From: an uncultured Mollicutes bacterium
Lineage (GTDB): Bacteria > Bacillota_I > Bacilli_A > RFN20 > CAG-826
DNA length: 64,000 bases
Direction: 5' to 3'
Assembly (NCBI GenBank): GCA_900549975.1
Contig: URQK01000001.1
Location: forward strand, 32,045-96,044
Both the position numbers and the translations under genes were made by a program. Below the pieces are notes generated by a model. That model worked only from the letters and a program-made list of their open reading frames with translations. It searched no databases and was not told where the DNA came from. Positions within the stretch are counted from its first letter, which is position 1; each line of letters opens with the position of its first letter. This document shows, one piece after another, positions 47,709-57,702 of the stretch.

Positions 47709-49382
47709 ATGAAAAAACTATTAAAAAGTTTATTTGCACTTGCTATAGTGGCCACAACAGCCTTTTCATTAACTGCTTGTGGAGGACCAAGTAGAGTAAA
47801 AAGATCAACTTTTGTAAACTCTTTGTCGCAAGTTCGTAAAAGTAGAGGATATAAAGCTGATTTACCATCAACTGGTAAACAAAAAGTATTAGTTATTCCT
47901 GTTCAATTTAGTGATTACCCATGTAGTTCTACTAAATTAGCTAAATATGGTGGCTGTACTGGCTTAAGAGATGATATTAGAAAAACTATGTTTGGAAAAT
48001 CCGAAGAAACAAACTGGGAATCTTTATCATCATTCTATAAAAAATCAAGTTATGGAAAACTAAATATTACTGGTAAAGTTACTGATTGGTTTACACCAGA
48101 GTTATCTGCTCACCAATACGCTTTACAAATGGAAGGGAATAATACAGGTATTTCTGATAGAATTCTAGACGAAGCTGTTGAATGGTATAAGAGCAAATAT
48201 AATGATATCGATAGTTTTGATCAAAACAAAGATGGATATATTGATTCAGTTTATTTAATTTATACAGTACCAAAAAGATCACAAATTTTACCAACAAGCA
48301 CAGGTATTGATACAACTGATTTATTCTGGGCTTATACATATTGGTCAAATTCACATACTGACATTAATCTTGATACTGATAAAGATATATTACCAGTAGC
48401 ATCGACATACTTCTGGGCAAGCGTCGACTTTATGTATGAAGATAAAATGCTTAAAGATGGAAAATATGTTGAATGTAAAGATAAAAATGGTGACTGGTTA
48501 CCAGATGCTCACACATTCATTCATGAATCTGGTCATATTATGGGATTACCTGACTATTACACTTATGGTCCACAAAATGGTATTGATGACTATGGTGCAT
48601 TAGGTGGAATTGATATGATGGATAATAACGTCGGTGATCATAATGCATATTCTAAAATGATTTATGGTTGGACAGAACCATATGTTGTAAGTAATGAAAC
48701 TGTCAAAGGTGATTCAACAACACTTACAATTAAGCCATTCTATTCTTCAGGTGACTTCATTCTTGTTAATGCTAATTGGGATGGATCAATGTTTAGTGAG
48801 TATTTATTATTAGAATACTATCAACCAGAAGGGGTAAATAAGTATGATGCAGAGCATCAATTTGCCGGTTCTTACCCACAAGTATTCCAACAACCTGGTG
48901 TTAAGGTATATCATGTTGACTCACGTTTAGCTGGTTTTGACCTTGTAAGCGGTAATGTTACAGTTGCTAGTAGTGGTATTTTCGTTGATTTTATTGATGA
49001 AATTTCAAATAGATTCTCATATTGTTATATTGCTAATGATAACTCAATTACAAGAAGTGCAATTCCTGACTATAAATTAATCGAATTGTTGGAACCATCT
49101 GGCGAATGTTCATTTAAACAAAAGAATGACAAAGGACAATATATTACTCCTTACGCTACAGATGCGTCATTATTCCATGAAGGCGATTCTTTTGGCTATG
49201 AAGGTAAAGCTTACGCTGACTATAAATTACATACAGGACAAAATATTATTACTGTAGATGGTGTTCCAACTGTTGATAAAAATGGATACGAAGGCGACGA
49301 GTTAGGTTTTAAATTTGTAATTGAAAAAATGGATAAAAATGGTGTAACCATTAAATTCGAAAAAACCGCAAGCGCATATTAA
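47709..49382 (+). CDS. M6-like (immune-inhibitor-A family) metalloprotease lipoprotein 1
   Basis: 557 residues. Signal peptide with lipobox LTAC (Cys24), so anchored outside the cell. KVLVIPVQFSDYP starts the protease domain, a Ca-type loop DQNKDGYIDSVYLIYT follows, and the zinc motif H272-E-S-G-H276 lies in HTFIHESGHIMGLPDYY with the downstream GGIDMMDNN turn (Met-turn-like). The C-terminal ~200 residues are beta-rich. Likely a surface protease; substrate unknown. RBS AAGGAGG. Placed between rpoC and rpsL, an unusual insertion. Confidence 0.88.
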   Translation: MKKLLKSLFALAIVATTAFSLTACGGPSRVKRSTFVNSLSQVRKSRGYKADLPSTGKQKVLVIPVQFSDYPCSSTKLAKYGGCTGLRDDIRKTMFGKSEETNWESLSSFYKKSSYGKLNITGKVTDWFTPELSAHQYALQMEGNNTGISDRILDEAVEWYKSKYNDIDSFDQNKDGYIDSVYLIYTVPKRSQILPTSTGIDTTDLFWAYTYWSNSHTDINLDTDKDILPVASTYFWASVDFMYEDKMLKDGKYVECKDKNGDWLPDAHTFIHESGHIMGLPDYYTYGPQNGIDDYGALGGIDMMDNNVGDHNAYSKMIYGWTEPYVVSNETVKGDSTTLTIKPFYSSGDFILVNANWDGSMFSEYLLLEYYQPEGVNKYDAEHQFAGSYPQVFQQPGVKVYHVDSRLAGFDLVSGNVTVASSGIFVDFIDEISNRFSYCYIANDNSITRSAIPDYKLIELLEPSGECSFKQKNDKGQYITPYATDASLFHEGDSFGYEGKAYADYKLHTGQNIITVDGVPTVDKNGYEGDELGFKFVIEKMDKNGVTIKFEKTASAY

Positions 49383-49397
49383 TATTTATTTACTAAA

Positions 49398-49430
49398 AAC
49401 TATATCATTTAAAATGATATGGTTTTTTTT
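49398..49430 (+). terminator. Terminator between the two protease genes
   Basis: AACTATATCATTT/AAATGATATGGTT with one G-U, then TTTTTTT. Confidence 0.75.
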
Positions 49431-49479
49431 GTTCTTTAATTATGCTAAACTTATTTCAACGAAAGGTAAGAAGACGTTA

Positions 49480-50988
49480 ATGAAAAAAAAGAATTTTTTA
49501 ATTTTAGGATTAGTATTATTTTTATCAGGATGCAGTGCGTCTTCTTTATCAACGTTTAATAGTTATACTAAAGATAAAGATGATTATAGGGAAATACAAA
49601 CGAATGGTTATTATAAACCTTCTGAATATAATTTAAGTTATCAAGAAATACTTCAAGATTATCCATATTCAAGTAGTGAAAAGAATATTACGATACCTTC
49701 TACGGGAGAAAGACAGTTGCTAGTTATTCCAGTGGATTTTACTGATTATAGTTGTTCAGTATTAAATGGTGGTTGCAAAAAGGCTAAAAATAAGATTCAC
49801 AATGTGTTTTTTGGCGTTGACAATGTTAATGCTTTCAACTCAGTAACATCATATTTTAATAGTTCTAGTTTTGGCAAATTACATTTACGCGGTGAAGTAA
49901 TGGACTGGTATCATAGTGAATATTCTACAAGTGATTTAATTGATAATAAAATGCTTGTAAATAATATCGCAAAATCGGCAATTAAATATTATAAAGACCA
50001 AGGAGTGGACTTATCTAAATTTAATACTGATGGCGATAAATATATTGATGGAATTGCTTTTGTTTATTCAGCACGTTATCAAAAAAAAGATACAGCATTA
50101 TGGGCATATCAATCTGCAGTGACGTCTTATTCTTCAGAAGAATTTAAAGAAGATAATCTAGCTAGAACTTATTTATGGGCGAGTTATTATTATATGAATA
50201 GTGATGATGACTTTGCAAAAGTCGATGCTCATACTTATATCCATGAGACAGGTCATTTATTAGGATTAAGTGACTATTATTCTCAAGATGCCACACAGTT
50301 ATTTAAGCCAATGGGTGGTATGGATATGATGGACTATAATTTAGGCGATGAAAACACATTCTCTAAAATGCTTTTAAATTGGACAAGGCCTTATGTTATT
50401 AAAGATGAAACCACTATAACTATTAATGCTTCTTATAAAAATGGAGATTGTATTTTAGTGCCTGCAAAATCATGGAATGGATCGGCAATGGATGAATATC
50501 TATTAATTGAACTATATTCTCCTAAAGGATTAAATGCTCATGATAGCAAAGTAGAGTACACTACAGGAGATAAGAATTTTTCTTTAATGACTAAACCAGG
50601 CATTAAAATAATGCATGTAGACGCACGTATTGGACATTATATGACATTTAATCAAAATCCTTTTATCGGTTATGATGGTGATGAAGGAGTAGAAGAAACG
50701 CTGAAAAAATATGATTCTTCTGGGCAAAGACATTATCGCAAACTAGCCCATTCTAATACTTTATCTTACTCAGAAGACAAAATACCTTTGGTTTGCATTG
50801 TAGATAAGCATGGTGATAATTATTTAAAGCAAGGTAATTTACTCACTAATGATAGCCTTTATGTCGAAGGGGATGTTTTTAAAAAAGACTTCACATTTAA
50901 TAATGGTGCTAAATTAGAATATAACATTAGAATTGATAAATTGAGTTCTTATAAAGTAACATTAACATTCGCTAAAAAAATTAAATAA
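49480..50988 (+). CDS. M6-like metalloprotease lipoprotein 2
   Basis: 502 residues from ATG 49480, which begins a clean signal peptide with lipobox LSGC (Cys18); a start at 49414 would put it behind a second hydrophobic run and inside the terminator region. Paralogue of the preceding gene: QLLVIPVDFTDYSCS, DTDGDKYIDGIAFVY-like FNTDGDKYIDGIAFVYS, zinc motif H255-E-T-G-H259 (HTYIHETGHLLGLSDYY) and GGMDMMDYN. Both share a Cys pair early in the domain (DYxC ... GGC). RBS GAAAGG is about 12 bases upstream. Confidence 0.86.
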   Translation: MKKKNFLILGLVLFLSGCSASSLSTFNSYTKDKDDYREIQTNGYYKPSEYNLSYQEILQDYPYSSSEKNITIPSTGERQLLVIPVDFTDYSCSVLNGGCKKAKNKIHNVFFGVDNVNAFNSVTSYFNSSSFGKLHLRGEVMDWYHSEYSTSDLIDNKMLVNNIAKSAIKYYKDQGVDLSKFNTDGDKYIDGIAFVYSARYQKKDTALWAYQSAVTSYSSEEFKEDNLARTYLWASYYYMNSDDDFAKVDAHTYIHETGHLLGLSDYYSQDATQLFKPMGGMDMMDYNLGDENTFSKMLLNWTRPYVIKDETTITINASYKNGDCILVPAKSWNGSAMDEYLLIELYSPKGLNAHDSKVEYTTGDKNFSLMTKPGIKIMHVDARIGHYMTFNQNPFIGYDGDEGVEETLKKYDSSGQRHYRKLAHSNTLSYSEDKIPLVCIVDKHGDNYLKQGNLLTNDSLYVEGDVFKKDFTFNNGAKLEYNIRIDKLSSYKVTLTFAKKIK

Positions 50989-51002
50989 ATATAATTTTTA
51001 AG

Positions 51003-51028
51003 TCCACAATAATATGTGGATTTTTTAA
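51003..51028 (+). terminator. Terminator after the second protease gene
   Basis: TCCACA (51003-51008)/TGTGGA (51015-51020) and TTTTTT. Confidence 0.8.
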
Positions 51029-51069
51029 TTGTTGCACTTACGTATTTACTAACAAATTTAAAAAAAATG

Positions 51070-51099
51070 TTGACTTGATATATTTATATATCGTATAAT
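51070..51099 (+). promoter_or_regulatory. Promoter of the str operon
   Basis: TTGACT (51070-51075), spacer 18, TATAAT (51094-51099). Confidence 0.75.
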
Positions 51100-51104
51100 T
51101 ACTA

Positions 51105-51195
51105 CGCATGTGCATAAGACCTAGTGGTCGTTTTTAAAAAGACGATATTGATACACCGGGAATTGTGTGTTGCTAGAACAAATATTTGAAAGGAG
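51105..51195 (+). promoter_or_regulatory. Leader of the rpsL-rpsG-fusA operon
   Basis: About 100 bases of transcribed leader with a TCGT...ACGA hairpin near 51127-51145 and ACAC/GTGT pairing near 51152-51168. Possibly an autogenous control element; I do not recognise a defined class. Confidence 0.35.
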
Positions 51196-51204
51196 AACAT
51201 ACTA

Positions 51205-51624
51205 ATGCCAACTATTAATCAATTAGTACGTAATGGTCGTAGTAAAACTACATTTAAATCCAAAGCTCCTGCATTAAACAAGAGATGGAATTCTTTAAGA
51301 AAGAAAGAAACATCACAAGATGCAGCACAAAAACGTGGTGTCTGTACCCGTGTCGGTACTATGACTCCTAAAAAACCAAACTCAGCTTTACGTAAGTACG
51401 CTCGTGTACGTTTATCAAATGGTTATGAAGTAACTGCTTATATTGGCGGCGAAGGACATAACTTACAAGAGCACTCAACCGTAATGATCCGTGGTGGACG
51501 TGTTAAGGATTTACCAGGTGTTCGTTACCATATTATCCGTGGAACATTAGACTGCGCAGGTATTGAAAAACGCCGTCAATCTCGTTCATTATACGGAACT
51601 AAAAAACCTAAAGAAAGCAAATAA
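51205..51624 (+). CDS. rpsL: 30S ribosomal protein S12
   Basis: 139 residues. [12 protein letters not shown] start, [11 protein letters not shown] with the streptomycin-site Lys intact, and [17 protein letters not shown] with the second key Lys. So there is no streptomycin-resistance-type change. RBS AAAGGAG. The rplGB/ybxF gene usually between rpoC and rpsL is absent. Confidence 0.98.
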   Translation: MPTINQLVRNGRSKTTFKSKAPALNKRWNSLRKKETSQDAAQKRGVCTRVGTMTPKKPNSALRKYARVRLSNGYEVTAYIGGEGHNLQEHSTVMIRGGRVKDLPGVRYHIIRGTLDCAGIEKRRQSRSLYGTKKPKESK

Positions 51625-51668
51625 TGATTAAACAAATAACAATTGTTTAAGGAAGGAGGATTTATTAT

Positions 51669-52139
51669 ATGCCACGTAAGGGAAGCGTTGCAAAACGCGA
51701 TGTGTTACCAGATCCAATTTATAACTCAAAACTAGTAACACGATTAATTAATAAAATAATGGTAGATGGTAAGAGAGGAACTGCTCAAACTATCTTATAT
51801 AACGCATTTAAGAGAATCGAAGCCAAAACAGAAAAACCTGCAATGGACGTATTCGCTACTGCAATCAATAACATTATGCCAGAACACGAATTAAAAGTTC
51901 GTAGAATTGGTGCCGCTAACTACCAAGTTCCAATCGAAGTATCTCCAGATAGAAAAATCACATTAGGTCTTCGTTGGTTAGTTAACTATGCTCGTTTAAG
52001 AAACGAAAAAACAATGGAAGAAAAACTATGTAACGAAATTATTGATGCCGCTAATGGTACAGGCGCATCAGTTAAGAAACGTGAAGATACTCACAAAATG
52101 GCAGAAGCTAACAAAGCTTATGCACATTATCGTTGGTAA
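51669..52139 (+). CDS. rpsG: 30S ribosomal protein S7
   Basis: 156 residues. [20 protein letters not shown] start and [20 protein letters not shown] end, standard. Nucleates the 30S head. RBS GGAAGGAGG. Confidence 0.98.
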   Translation: MPRKGSVAKRDVLPDPIYNSKLVTRLINKIMVDGKRGTAQTILYNAFKRIEAKTEKPAMDVFATAINNIMPEHELKVRRIGAANYQVPIEVSPDRKITLGLRWLVNYARLRNEKTMEEKLCNEIIDAANGTGASVKKREDTHKMAEANKAYAHYRW

Positions 52140-52157
52140 TAGGAGGAAGTATTTCAA

Positions 52158-54236
52158 ATGGCTCGTGAATATGATTTAGCCCATACCCGTAATATTGGTA
52201 TTATGGCGCATATTGATGCTGGTAAAACAACAACAACAGAGCGTATCTTGTTCTATACAGGTAAGATTCACAAGATTGGTGAAGTCCATGATGGTGGAGC
52301 TACTATGGACTGGATGGTTCAAGAACAAGAAAGAGGTATTACAATTACTTCCGCTGCAACTACTGCATTCTGGAAAGGTAACCGTATTAACGTTATCGAC
52401 ACTCCGGGACACGTCGACTTTACTGTAGAAGTTGAACGTTCATTACGTGTACTTGATGGTGCTGTTACAGTACTTGATGGTAAAAACGGTGTTGAACCAC
52501 AAACTGAAACTGTTTGGAGACAAGGTAGTAAATATGGCGTTCCACGTATTGTCTTCGTAAACAAACTAGACGCTATTGGTGCTGATTTTGATATGTGTGT
52601 TGAGACATTACACTCAAGATTAGCTGCTAACGCTGCTGCTATTCAATATCCAATCGGAATTGAATCAAGTTTAAGCGGTGTTATCGATATTATTGAAAGA
52701 AAAGCATGGAATTATTCTAGTGATAAGACTGCTGCTCCAACTGAAGGACCAATTCCTGAAGAATACAAAGAAAAAGTTGAAGTATTACGTCAAGAATTAT
52801 TAGAAAGATTAGCTTCTTTCGATGATGATTTAATGATGATGGTATTAGATGGACAAGATGTTCCTGTCGATTTAATCAAAAATACTATTCGTAAAGCTGT
52901 TTTAACTGGTGAATTCTTCCCAGTTTTAGCAGGATCTGCTTATAAAAATAAGGGTATTCAATTATTACTTGATGCAGTCATTGACTACTTACCAAGCCCA
53001 CTTGATATCCCACCTGCAGTAGGTACATTACCTGATGGATCAGAATATAAATGTATTCCAGATGATAATGCTCCATTAGCGGCATTAGCATTTAAGATTG
53101 CTACTGACCCATTCGTTGGTCGTTTAGCTTATTTCAGAGTTTACTCTGGTGTTGCTAAAGCTGGTAGTTATGTCTTAAACTCAACTAAAGGTGTCAAAGA
53201 AAGATTTGGCCGTTTAGTATTAATGCACTCTAACCACCGTCAAGAAGTTGAATCAGTTCACGCTGGTGAAATTGCTGCTGTTATCGGTTTAAAGAACACT
53301 ACAACTGGCGATACACTTTGTGATGAAAAATTAGATGTAGTATTAGAAAAAATGGAATTCCCAGAACCAGTTATCGAAGAAGCTATTGAACCAAAATCAA
53401 AAGCTGACCAAGATAAAATGACTTTAGCTTTAATTAAATTAGCTGAAGAAGATCCAACATTCCGTGTTCATACAAATAACGAAACAGGACAAACTATTAT
53501 TGCTGGTGTTGGTGAATTACACTTAGATATTATTGTTGACCGTTTAAAGAGAGAATTCAACGTTCAATGTAACGTTGGTGCTCCACAAGTTGGATATCGT
53601 GAAACCATTAAAACAACCGCAGAATGTGAAGGTAAATACATTAAACAATCTGGTGGTCGTGGACAATATGGTCACGTATGGATTAAATTTGAACCAAATC
53701 CTGGCAAAGGATTTGAATTCGTCGACGCTATCGTCGGTGGTACTGTACCACGTGAATATATTAAACCAACTGAAGATGGTTTACGTGATTCATTAAATCG
53801 TGGCTTAATTGCTGGATATCCAGTTGTTGATATCAAAGCAACATTATTCGATGGATCTTACCATGATGTCGACTCATCTGAAGCTGCTTATAAGATTGCT
53901 GCATCTATGGCTTTAAAAGAAGCTGCTAGAAAATGTAATCCAGTCATTCTTGAACCAGTTATGAAAGTTGAAATTACTGTTCCACAAGAATACATGGGTG
54001 ATGTAATGGGTGATATTACAAAACGTCGTGGTACTATTGAAGGAATGAATCAACGTGGTAATGCACAAATTATTGATGCATCTATTCCACTTGCAACAAT
54101 GTTTGGTTATGTTACAGATTTACGTTCATTTACTCAAGGCCGTGGAAACTACACAATGCAATTCGATCATTTCCAAGAATGCCCACGCTTTGTAGCTGAT
54201 GAAATCATTAAAAAATCTGGCATGTCAAACCGCTAA
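52158..54236 (+). CDS. fusA: Elongation factor G
   Basis: 692 residues, full length. G1 [19 protein letters not shown], switch [18 protein letters not shown]4 [11 protein letters not shown]; domain IV ([20 protein letters not shown]) and domain V ([10 protein letters not shown]) present. Catalyses translocation. RBS TAGGAGG. Confidence 0.98.
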   Translation: MAREYDLAHTRNIGIMAHIDAGKTTTTERILFYTGKIHKIGEVHDGGATMDWMVQEQERGITITSAATTAFWKGNRINVIDTPGHVDFTVEVERSLRVLDGAVTVLDGKNGVEPQTETVWRQGSKYGVPRIVFVNKLDAIGADFDMCVETLHSRLAANAAAIQYPIGIESSLSGVIDIIERKAWNYSSDKTAAPTEGPIPEEYKEKVEVLRQELLERLASFDDDLMMMVLDGQDVPVDLIKNTIRKAVLTGEFFPVLAGSAYKNKGIQLLLDAVIDYLPSPLDIPPAVGTLPDGSEYKCIPDDNAPLAALAFKIATDPFVGRLAYFRVYSGVAKAGSYVLNSTKGVKERFGRLVLMHSNHRQEVESVHAGEIAAVIGLKNTTTGDTLCDEKLDVVLEKMEFPEPVIEEAIEPKSKADQDKMTLALIKLAEEDPTFRVHTNNETGQTIIAGVGELHLDIIVDRLKREFNVQCNVGAPQVGYRETIKTTAECEGKYIKQSGGRGQYGHVWIKFEPNPGKGFEFVDAIVGGTVPREYIKPTEDGLRDSLNRGLIAGYPVVDIKATLFDGSYHDVDSSEAAYKIAASMALKEAARKCNPVILEPVMKVEITVPQEYMGDVMGDITKRRGTIEGMNQRGNAQIIDASIPLATMFGYVTDLRSFTQGRGNYTMQFDHFQECPRFVADEIIKKSGMSNR

Positions 54237-54239
54237 TTT

Positions 54240-54264
54240 AATATTTATTTAATTAATAAATATT
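54240..54264 (+). terminator. AT-only hairpin after fusA
   Basis: Perfect 10-bp stem AATATTTATT (54240-54249)/AATAAATATT (54255-54264) then GATTTT. No G or C in the stem, so a weak terminator at best. Confidence 0.4.
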
Positions 54265-54289
54265 GATTTTAAAACCAATTTGCTATATT
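54263..54289 (+). promoter_or_regulatory. Possible promoter of tuf
   Basis: TTGATT (54263-54268), spacer 15, TATATT (54284-54289). May give extra EF-Tu expression, as in other bacteria. Confidence 0.45.
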
Positions 54290-54335
54290 ATGAATTCAGT
54301 TAGAATTTTTATTAGAAAATAAGGAGGAAATTCAA

Positions 54336-55520
54336 ATGGCAAAAGAAAAATTTGATAGAAGTAAAGTCCACGTTAATATTGGTACTATCGGTCACGTTGA
54401 CCATGGTAAAACAACATTAACAGCGGCCATCACTAATGTTTTAGCTAAACAAGGTGGTGCTAAGGCTACAGCATATGACCAAATCGATGCTGCACCAGAA
54501 GAAAAAGCTCGTGGTATAACAATTAACACAGCTCACATTGAGTACACAACTGCAAAACGTCACTACGCTCACGTAGACTGTCCGGGACACGCTGACTATG
54601 TTAAAAACATGATCACCGGTGCTGCTCAAATGGATGGCGCTATCTTAGTTGTTGCTGCAACTGATGGTGTTATGCCTCAAACTCGTGAACACATCTTACT
54701 TGCTCGTCAAGTTGGTGTTCCTTACATCGTTGTCTTCTTAAATAAGACAGACTTAGTTGATGATCCAGAATTAATCGACTTAGTTGAAATGGATGTCCGT
54801 GAATTATTAAATTCATATGGCTATCCAGGAGACGAAACTCCAATTATCCGTGGCTCTGCAAGATTAGCTCTTGATGGAGATCCAGAAGCTGAAAAAGCAA
54901 TTCTTGAATTAATGGATGCTGTTGATACATATATCCCAGATCCAGTTCGTTCAAATGACTTACCATTCTTACTCCCAATCGAAGACGTACTTACAATTAC
55001 AGGTCGTGGTACTGTCGTTACTGGTAGAGTTGAACGTGGTATGTTAAAATTAAACGACGAAGTTGAAATCGTTGGTATTAAACCTACTAAGAAGTCTGTT
55101 GTTACAGGTATCGAAATGTTCCGTAAATTATTAGACTTCGCTGAAGCTGGAGATAACGTCGGTGTATTACTCCGTGGCGTTAACCGTGATGAAGTAGTTC
55201 GTGGCCAAGTTCTTGCTAAACCAGGATCAGTTACTCCACATACAAAATTCGTTGCTTCTGTATACGTTTTAACAAAAGAAGAAGGTGGACGTCATACCGC
55301 TTTCTTATCTAACTATCGTCCTCAATTCTATTTCCGTACAACTGATATTACAGGTGTTATTACACTTCCAGCTGACGTTGAAATGGTTATGCCAGGTGAT
55401 AACGTTACATTAACTGTTGAATTAATTCACCCAGTTGCAATTGAAAAAGGTACTAAGTTCTCTATCCGTGAAGGTGGACGTACTGTTGGTGCTGGTACTG
55501 TTAGCGAAATTCTTAAATAA
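54336..55520 (+). CDS. tuf: Elongation factor Tu
   Basis: 394 residues, typical. G1 [30 protein letters not shown]4 motif NKTD (NKCD or NKVD is more usual), domain 2 [13 protein letters not shown] and domain 3 ending [18 protein letters not shown]. Delivers aminoacyl-tRNA. RBS AAGGAGG. Ends the str operon; in Bacillus rpsJ would follow nearby, but here it lies 44 kb upstream. Confidence 0.98.
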   Translation: MAKEKFDRSKVHVNIGTIGHVDHGKTTLTAAITNVLAKQGGAKATAYDQIDAAPEEKARGITINTAHIEYTTAKRHYAHVDCPGHADYVKNMITGAAQMDGAILVVAATDGVMPQTREHILLARQVGVPYIVVFLNKTDLVDDPELIDLVEMDVRELLNSYGYPGDETPIIRGSARLALDGDPEAEKAILELMDAVDTYIPDPVRSNDLPFLLPIEDVLTITGRGTVVTGRVERGMLKLNDEVEIVGIKPTKKSVVTGIEMFRKLLDFAEAGDNVGVLLRGVNRDEVVRGQVLAKPGSVTPHTKFVASVYVLTKEEGGRHTAFLSNYRPQFYFRTTDITGVITLPADVEMVMPGDNVTLTVELIHPVAIEKGTKFSIREGGRTVGAGTVSEILK

Positions 55521-55542
55521 TTTCCTTAACTAAAATTAAATT

Positions 55543-55573
55543 AGGATTCGATTTATTCGGGTCCTTTTTTTTG
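55543..55573 (+). terminator. Terminator after tuf
   Basis: AGGATTCGA (55543-55551)/TCGGGTCCT (55557-55565) with two G-U pairs, then TTTTTTTT. Confidence 0.8.
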
Positions 55574-55580
55574 TTATAAT
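55572..55580 (+). promoter_or_regulatory. Extended -10 promoter element after tuf
   Basis: TGTTATAAT immediately after the tuf terminator, placing a start near 55587, just before the next short gene. Confidence 0.45.
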
Positions 55581-55599
55581 TTCTTTGGTGACATTACGT

Positions 55600-55881
55600 A
55601 TGTTTTTAATTTCAGAAATAGCTAAGTATATAGTTGTATTTATTGTATTAGAATTCGTATCACTTTTTCCAGTTATTCTTTGGCTAATTGAATCTAAAAA
55701 TTTTGCTAAAAGTGATATTAGATTAAAACGCATTACCACATGGGCAATGCGCTCAATTTTTTGTGTAATTTTATGCGCAATTTTATTTATCTTTTTACCT
55801 AATTTTCGTGTTAAATTACTTTTTTTAACAGCAATTTTAATAGTTTTTAATGCGCTTTTGTTTAAAACAAAATTATTGTAA
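55600..55881 (+). CDS. Small membrane protein of unknown function
   Basis: About 93 residues from ATG 55600 (GGTGA 8 bases upstream; upstream TTG 55585 and GTG 55588 are in frame too). Three hydrophobic segments: IAKYIVVFIVLEFVSLFPVIL, SIFCVILCAILFIFLP and LLFLTAILIVFNALLF. Between them is a basic loop 'KSDIRLKRITTW' that should be cytoplasmic. Not a family I recognise. Converges with, and overlaps by 9 bases, the LysM gene. Confidence 0.55.
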   Translation: MFLISEIAKYIVVFIVLEFVSLFPVILWLIESKNFAKSDIRLKRITTWAMRSIFCVILCAILFIFLPNFRVKLLFLTAILIVFNALLFKTKLL

Positions 55882-56550
55882 TAAAACTTCTTTAGCAAAA
55901 GTGATGTATTTATCAACAATATCAATGAATATTGTTTCGGCTTCTTCATATTTTTTGGCAATCATTTTTAAAATGAATAGTTGCCATTTCTTAAATATTT
56001 CTAGCAAATTTACATTCGAACTTTCAACTACATCTTTGCCAAGTTCTTCAATATTATCCATTAAATCATTAATATGGTTATTGAATTTTATGATACCTGA
56101 TTTATCATTAGTGGTTACTAAATCGACAAATGTTAATAACTCATTTTCTAATTCCACTACTATAGCTCTAATATTGTAACTATTTGCTAATGGGATATGT
56201 TTATCAATACATTCAATAATACTATCAACACTTTTTCTTAAACTATCCATAATTGCAGGAACATACTCAGGAGTAAACATTTTTGCTAATATACTCTCTT
56301 TTATGGCAAAAACATGATACATATAAGTAAGCAAGCATTGGTTGTCAACACACGCTGTTATTTTAGGTGGAATATCTCTATTTTCAATTATTGGGATATT
56401 AAGTGGTTGACCGCTATGGATATGAGAATATTTTAGTATTGGATTAAGTCGGATTAGTTCTCCCTCATCTATCTTAAATTTATTAGAAATACTTTTAATT
56501 GTTTCATTTGGTTGTACAACATATAATTGCATTTTAGTAAAATTTTCCAT
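55873..56550 (-). CDS. LysM-domain protein with an alpha-helical C-terminal domain
   Basis: 225 residues from the ATG at 56550 (GGAGG 5 bases before; the longer start at 56583 has no RBS). LysM domain at about residues 8-54 (YVVQPNETIKSISNKFKIDE, LNPILKYSHIHSGQPLNIP). The remaining ~165 residues are predicted mostly helical with no known motif. There is no signal peptide or membrane segment, so as written the LysM would be cytoplasmic or exported by a non-classical route, as for some spore-coat LysM proteins. One of few minus-strand genes. Confidence 0.75.
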   Translation of the reverse strand: MENFTKMQLYVVQPNETIKSISNKFKIDEGELIRLNPILKYSHIHSGQPLNIPIIENRDIPPKITACVDNQCLLTYMYHVFAIKESILAKMFTPEYVPAIMDSLRKSVDSIIECIDKHIPLANSYNIRAIVVELENELLTFVDLVTTNDKSGIIKFNNHINDLMDNIEELGKDVVESSNVNLLEIFKKWQLFILKMIAKKYEEAETIFIDIVDKYITFAKEVLLQ

Positions 56551-56652
56551 ATATACCTCCAGCAATAAAATGCTATGCCACAATATGTTTTTTTATTCTA
56601 TTTTATTTTTAAGCAAATAATGTATAATATAGAGAGATTAGGATGTGAATAT

Positions 56653-57702
56653 ATGGAATATGCAATAAATGAAAATAATACTAAAAATATAGAAAAAGAC
56701 AATATGGATAATGTTGTTCCACCAGTTCAACGTGCAAGTTTATCTAAAAGAATAATAGCAGGAATATTGGATTTTTTCATTTTTATATTTTTAATGTTTT
56801 TAATTCAACCTTTTGCTATAAATCCCACTGTTAAATATTTTGCAAAAGATTACAATATGCATGAAAATCAAATTTTAACATATTATAAAGAATCTGGGTT
56901 GGCAATCGTTACAGATGATAAAAAATTGCAAGCTGTTGACAAAGAAAAATATATTGAAGTAAGCCAAAAATATTTTAATGAATACTGTTCTAGTGGAGAC
57001 GAAGGTAAGGCATGTTCAAGTAACAAAAAAACATTCAAAGAAATTTTAGCGGATAATGAAGATTTTAAAGATAAATATGAATTTGATGAAGAAGGTAATT
57101 TTCAAGTAAAAAAGAGCGAAAATGAAACTGAAGATGAATTTAAGGCTAAAAAAGAAAATTTAGAATATAGCATTTACATAAAAAGTGTAACATATCTTAC
57201 AAATTCTCAAGCTTTTAAAGAACATTATACATACATAAATACTGTTTCTACAATCTCCGTTTGTATTTCTACAGTAATTTCTTTAATTATATGTTATTTA
57301 TTACCACCATTAATAAGCAAAAAATCACAAACAATAGGCCAAATGATTTTTGGATTATCGATTGTAAATAAAGACGGATACAAAGCAAAGAAATGGCAAA
57401 TTTTAGTTAGATTCTTAGCATTTTCGGTTTTAAATTTTGTATTAGGTATAACATTTCTTATGATTGTGCCTTTAATATCTTTAGTTATGATGTTTTTCAC
57501 AAAAAACAATACAACTTTACACGATTTATGTTCTCAAACTGTTGTTATAGATGATAAATTATCAACAATATATGATAATAAAGAAGCACAAATAAAAGCT
57601 ACTCAAAAAGAATCTGAAAATGAGACTAATTTTATAGAAAATTCAGTAAATAATGATAATGAAATTGATATTATAAAGGAAGATAATGAAAATGAAAGAT
57701 AA
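56653..57702 (+). CDS. RDD-family membrane protein 1
   Basis: 349 residues from ATG 56653 (AGGATG upstream; TATAAT at 56623-56628). RDD-type first helix after ASLSKRIIAGILDFFIFIFL, then an unusually long extracytoplasmic loop (about residues 65-205) with a Cys pair in EYCSSGDEGKACSS, then two or three more helices with 'SKKSQTIGQMIFGLSIVNKD'-type RDD core, and an acidic Glu/Asn cytoplasmic tail. Function of RDD proteins is mostly unknown; some are ion exchangers. Overlaps its paralogue by 17 bases. Confidence 0.82.
   Translation: MEYAINENNTKNIEKDNMDNVVPPVQRASLSKRIIAGILDFFIFIFLMFLIQPFAINPTVKYFAKDYNMHENQILTYYKESGLAIVTDDKKLQAVDKEKYIEVSQKYFNEYCSSGDEGKACSSNKKTFKEILADNEDFKDKYEFDEEGNFQVKKSENETEDEFKAKKENLEYSIYIKSVTYLTNSQAFKEHYTYINTVSTISVCISTVISLIICYLLPPLISKKSQTIGQMIFGLSIVNKDGYKAKKWQILVRFLAFSVLNFVLGITFLMIVPLISLVMMFFTKNNTTLHDLCSQTVVIDDKLSTIYDNKEAQIKATQKESENETNFIENSVNNDNEIDIIKEDNENER

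Noticed and set aside
48180..48260. DQNKDGYID in the first M6-like protease as a dockerin
   Set aside because: Asp/Gly calcium-type loops at this place are normal in M6-family catalytic domains.
55536..55961. 141-residue minus-strand frame across the end of tuf's terminator and the small membrane gene
   Set aside because: Overlaps the tuf terminator and the LysM gene's end, Lys/Ile/Asn-rich composition typical of a shadow frame.
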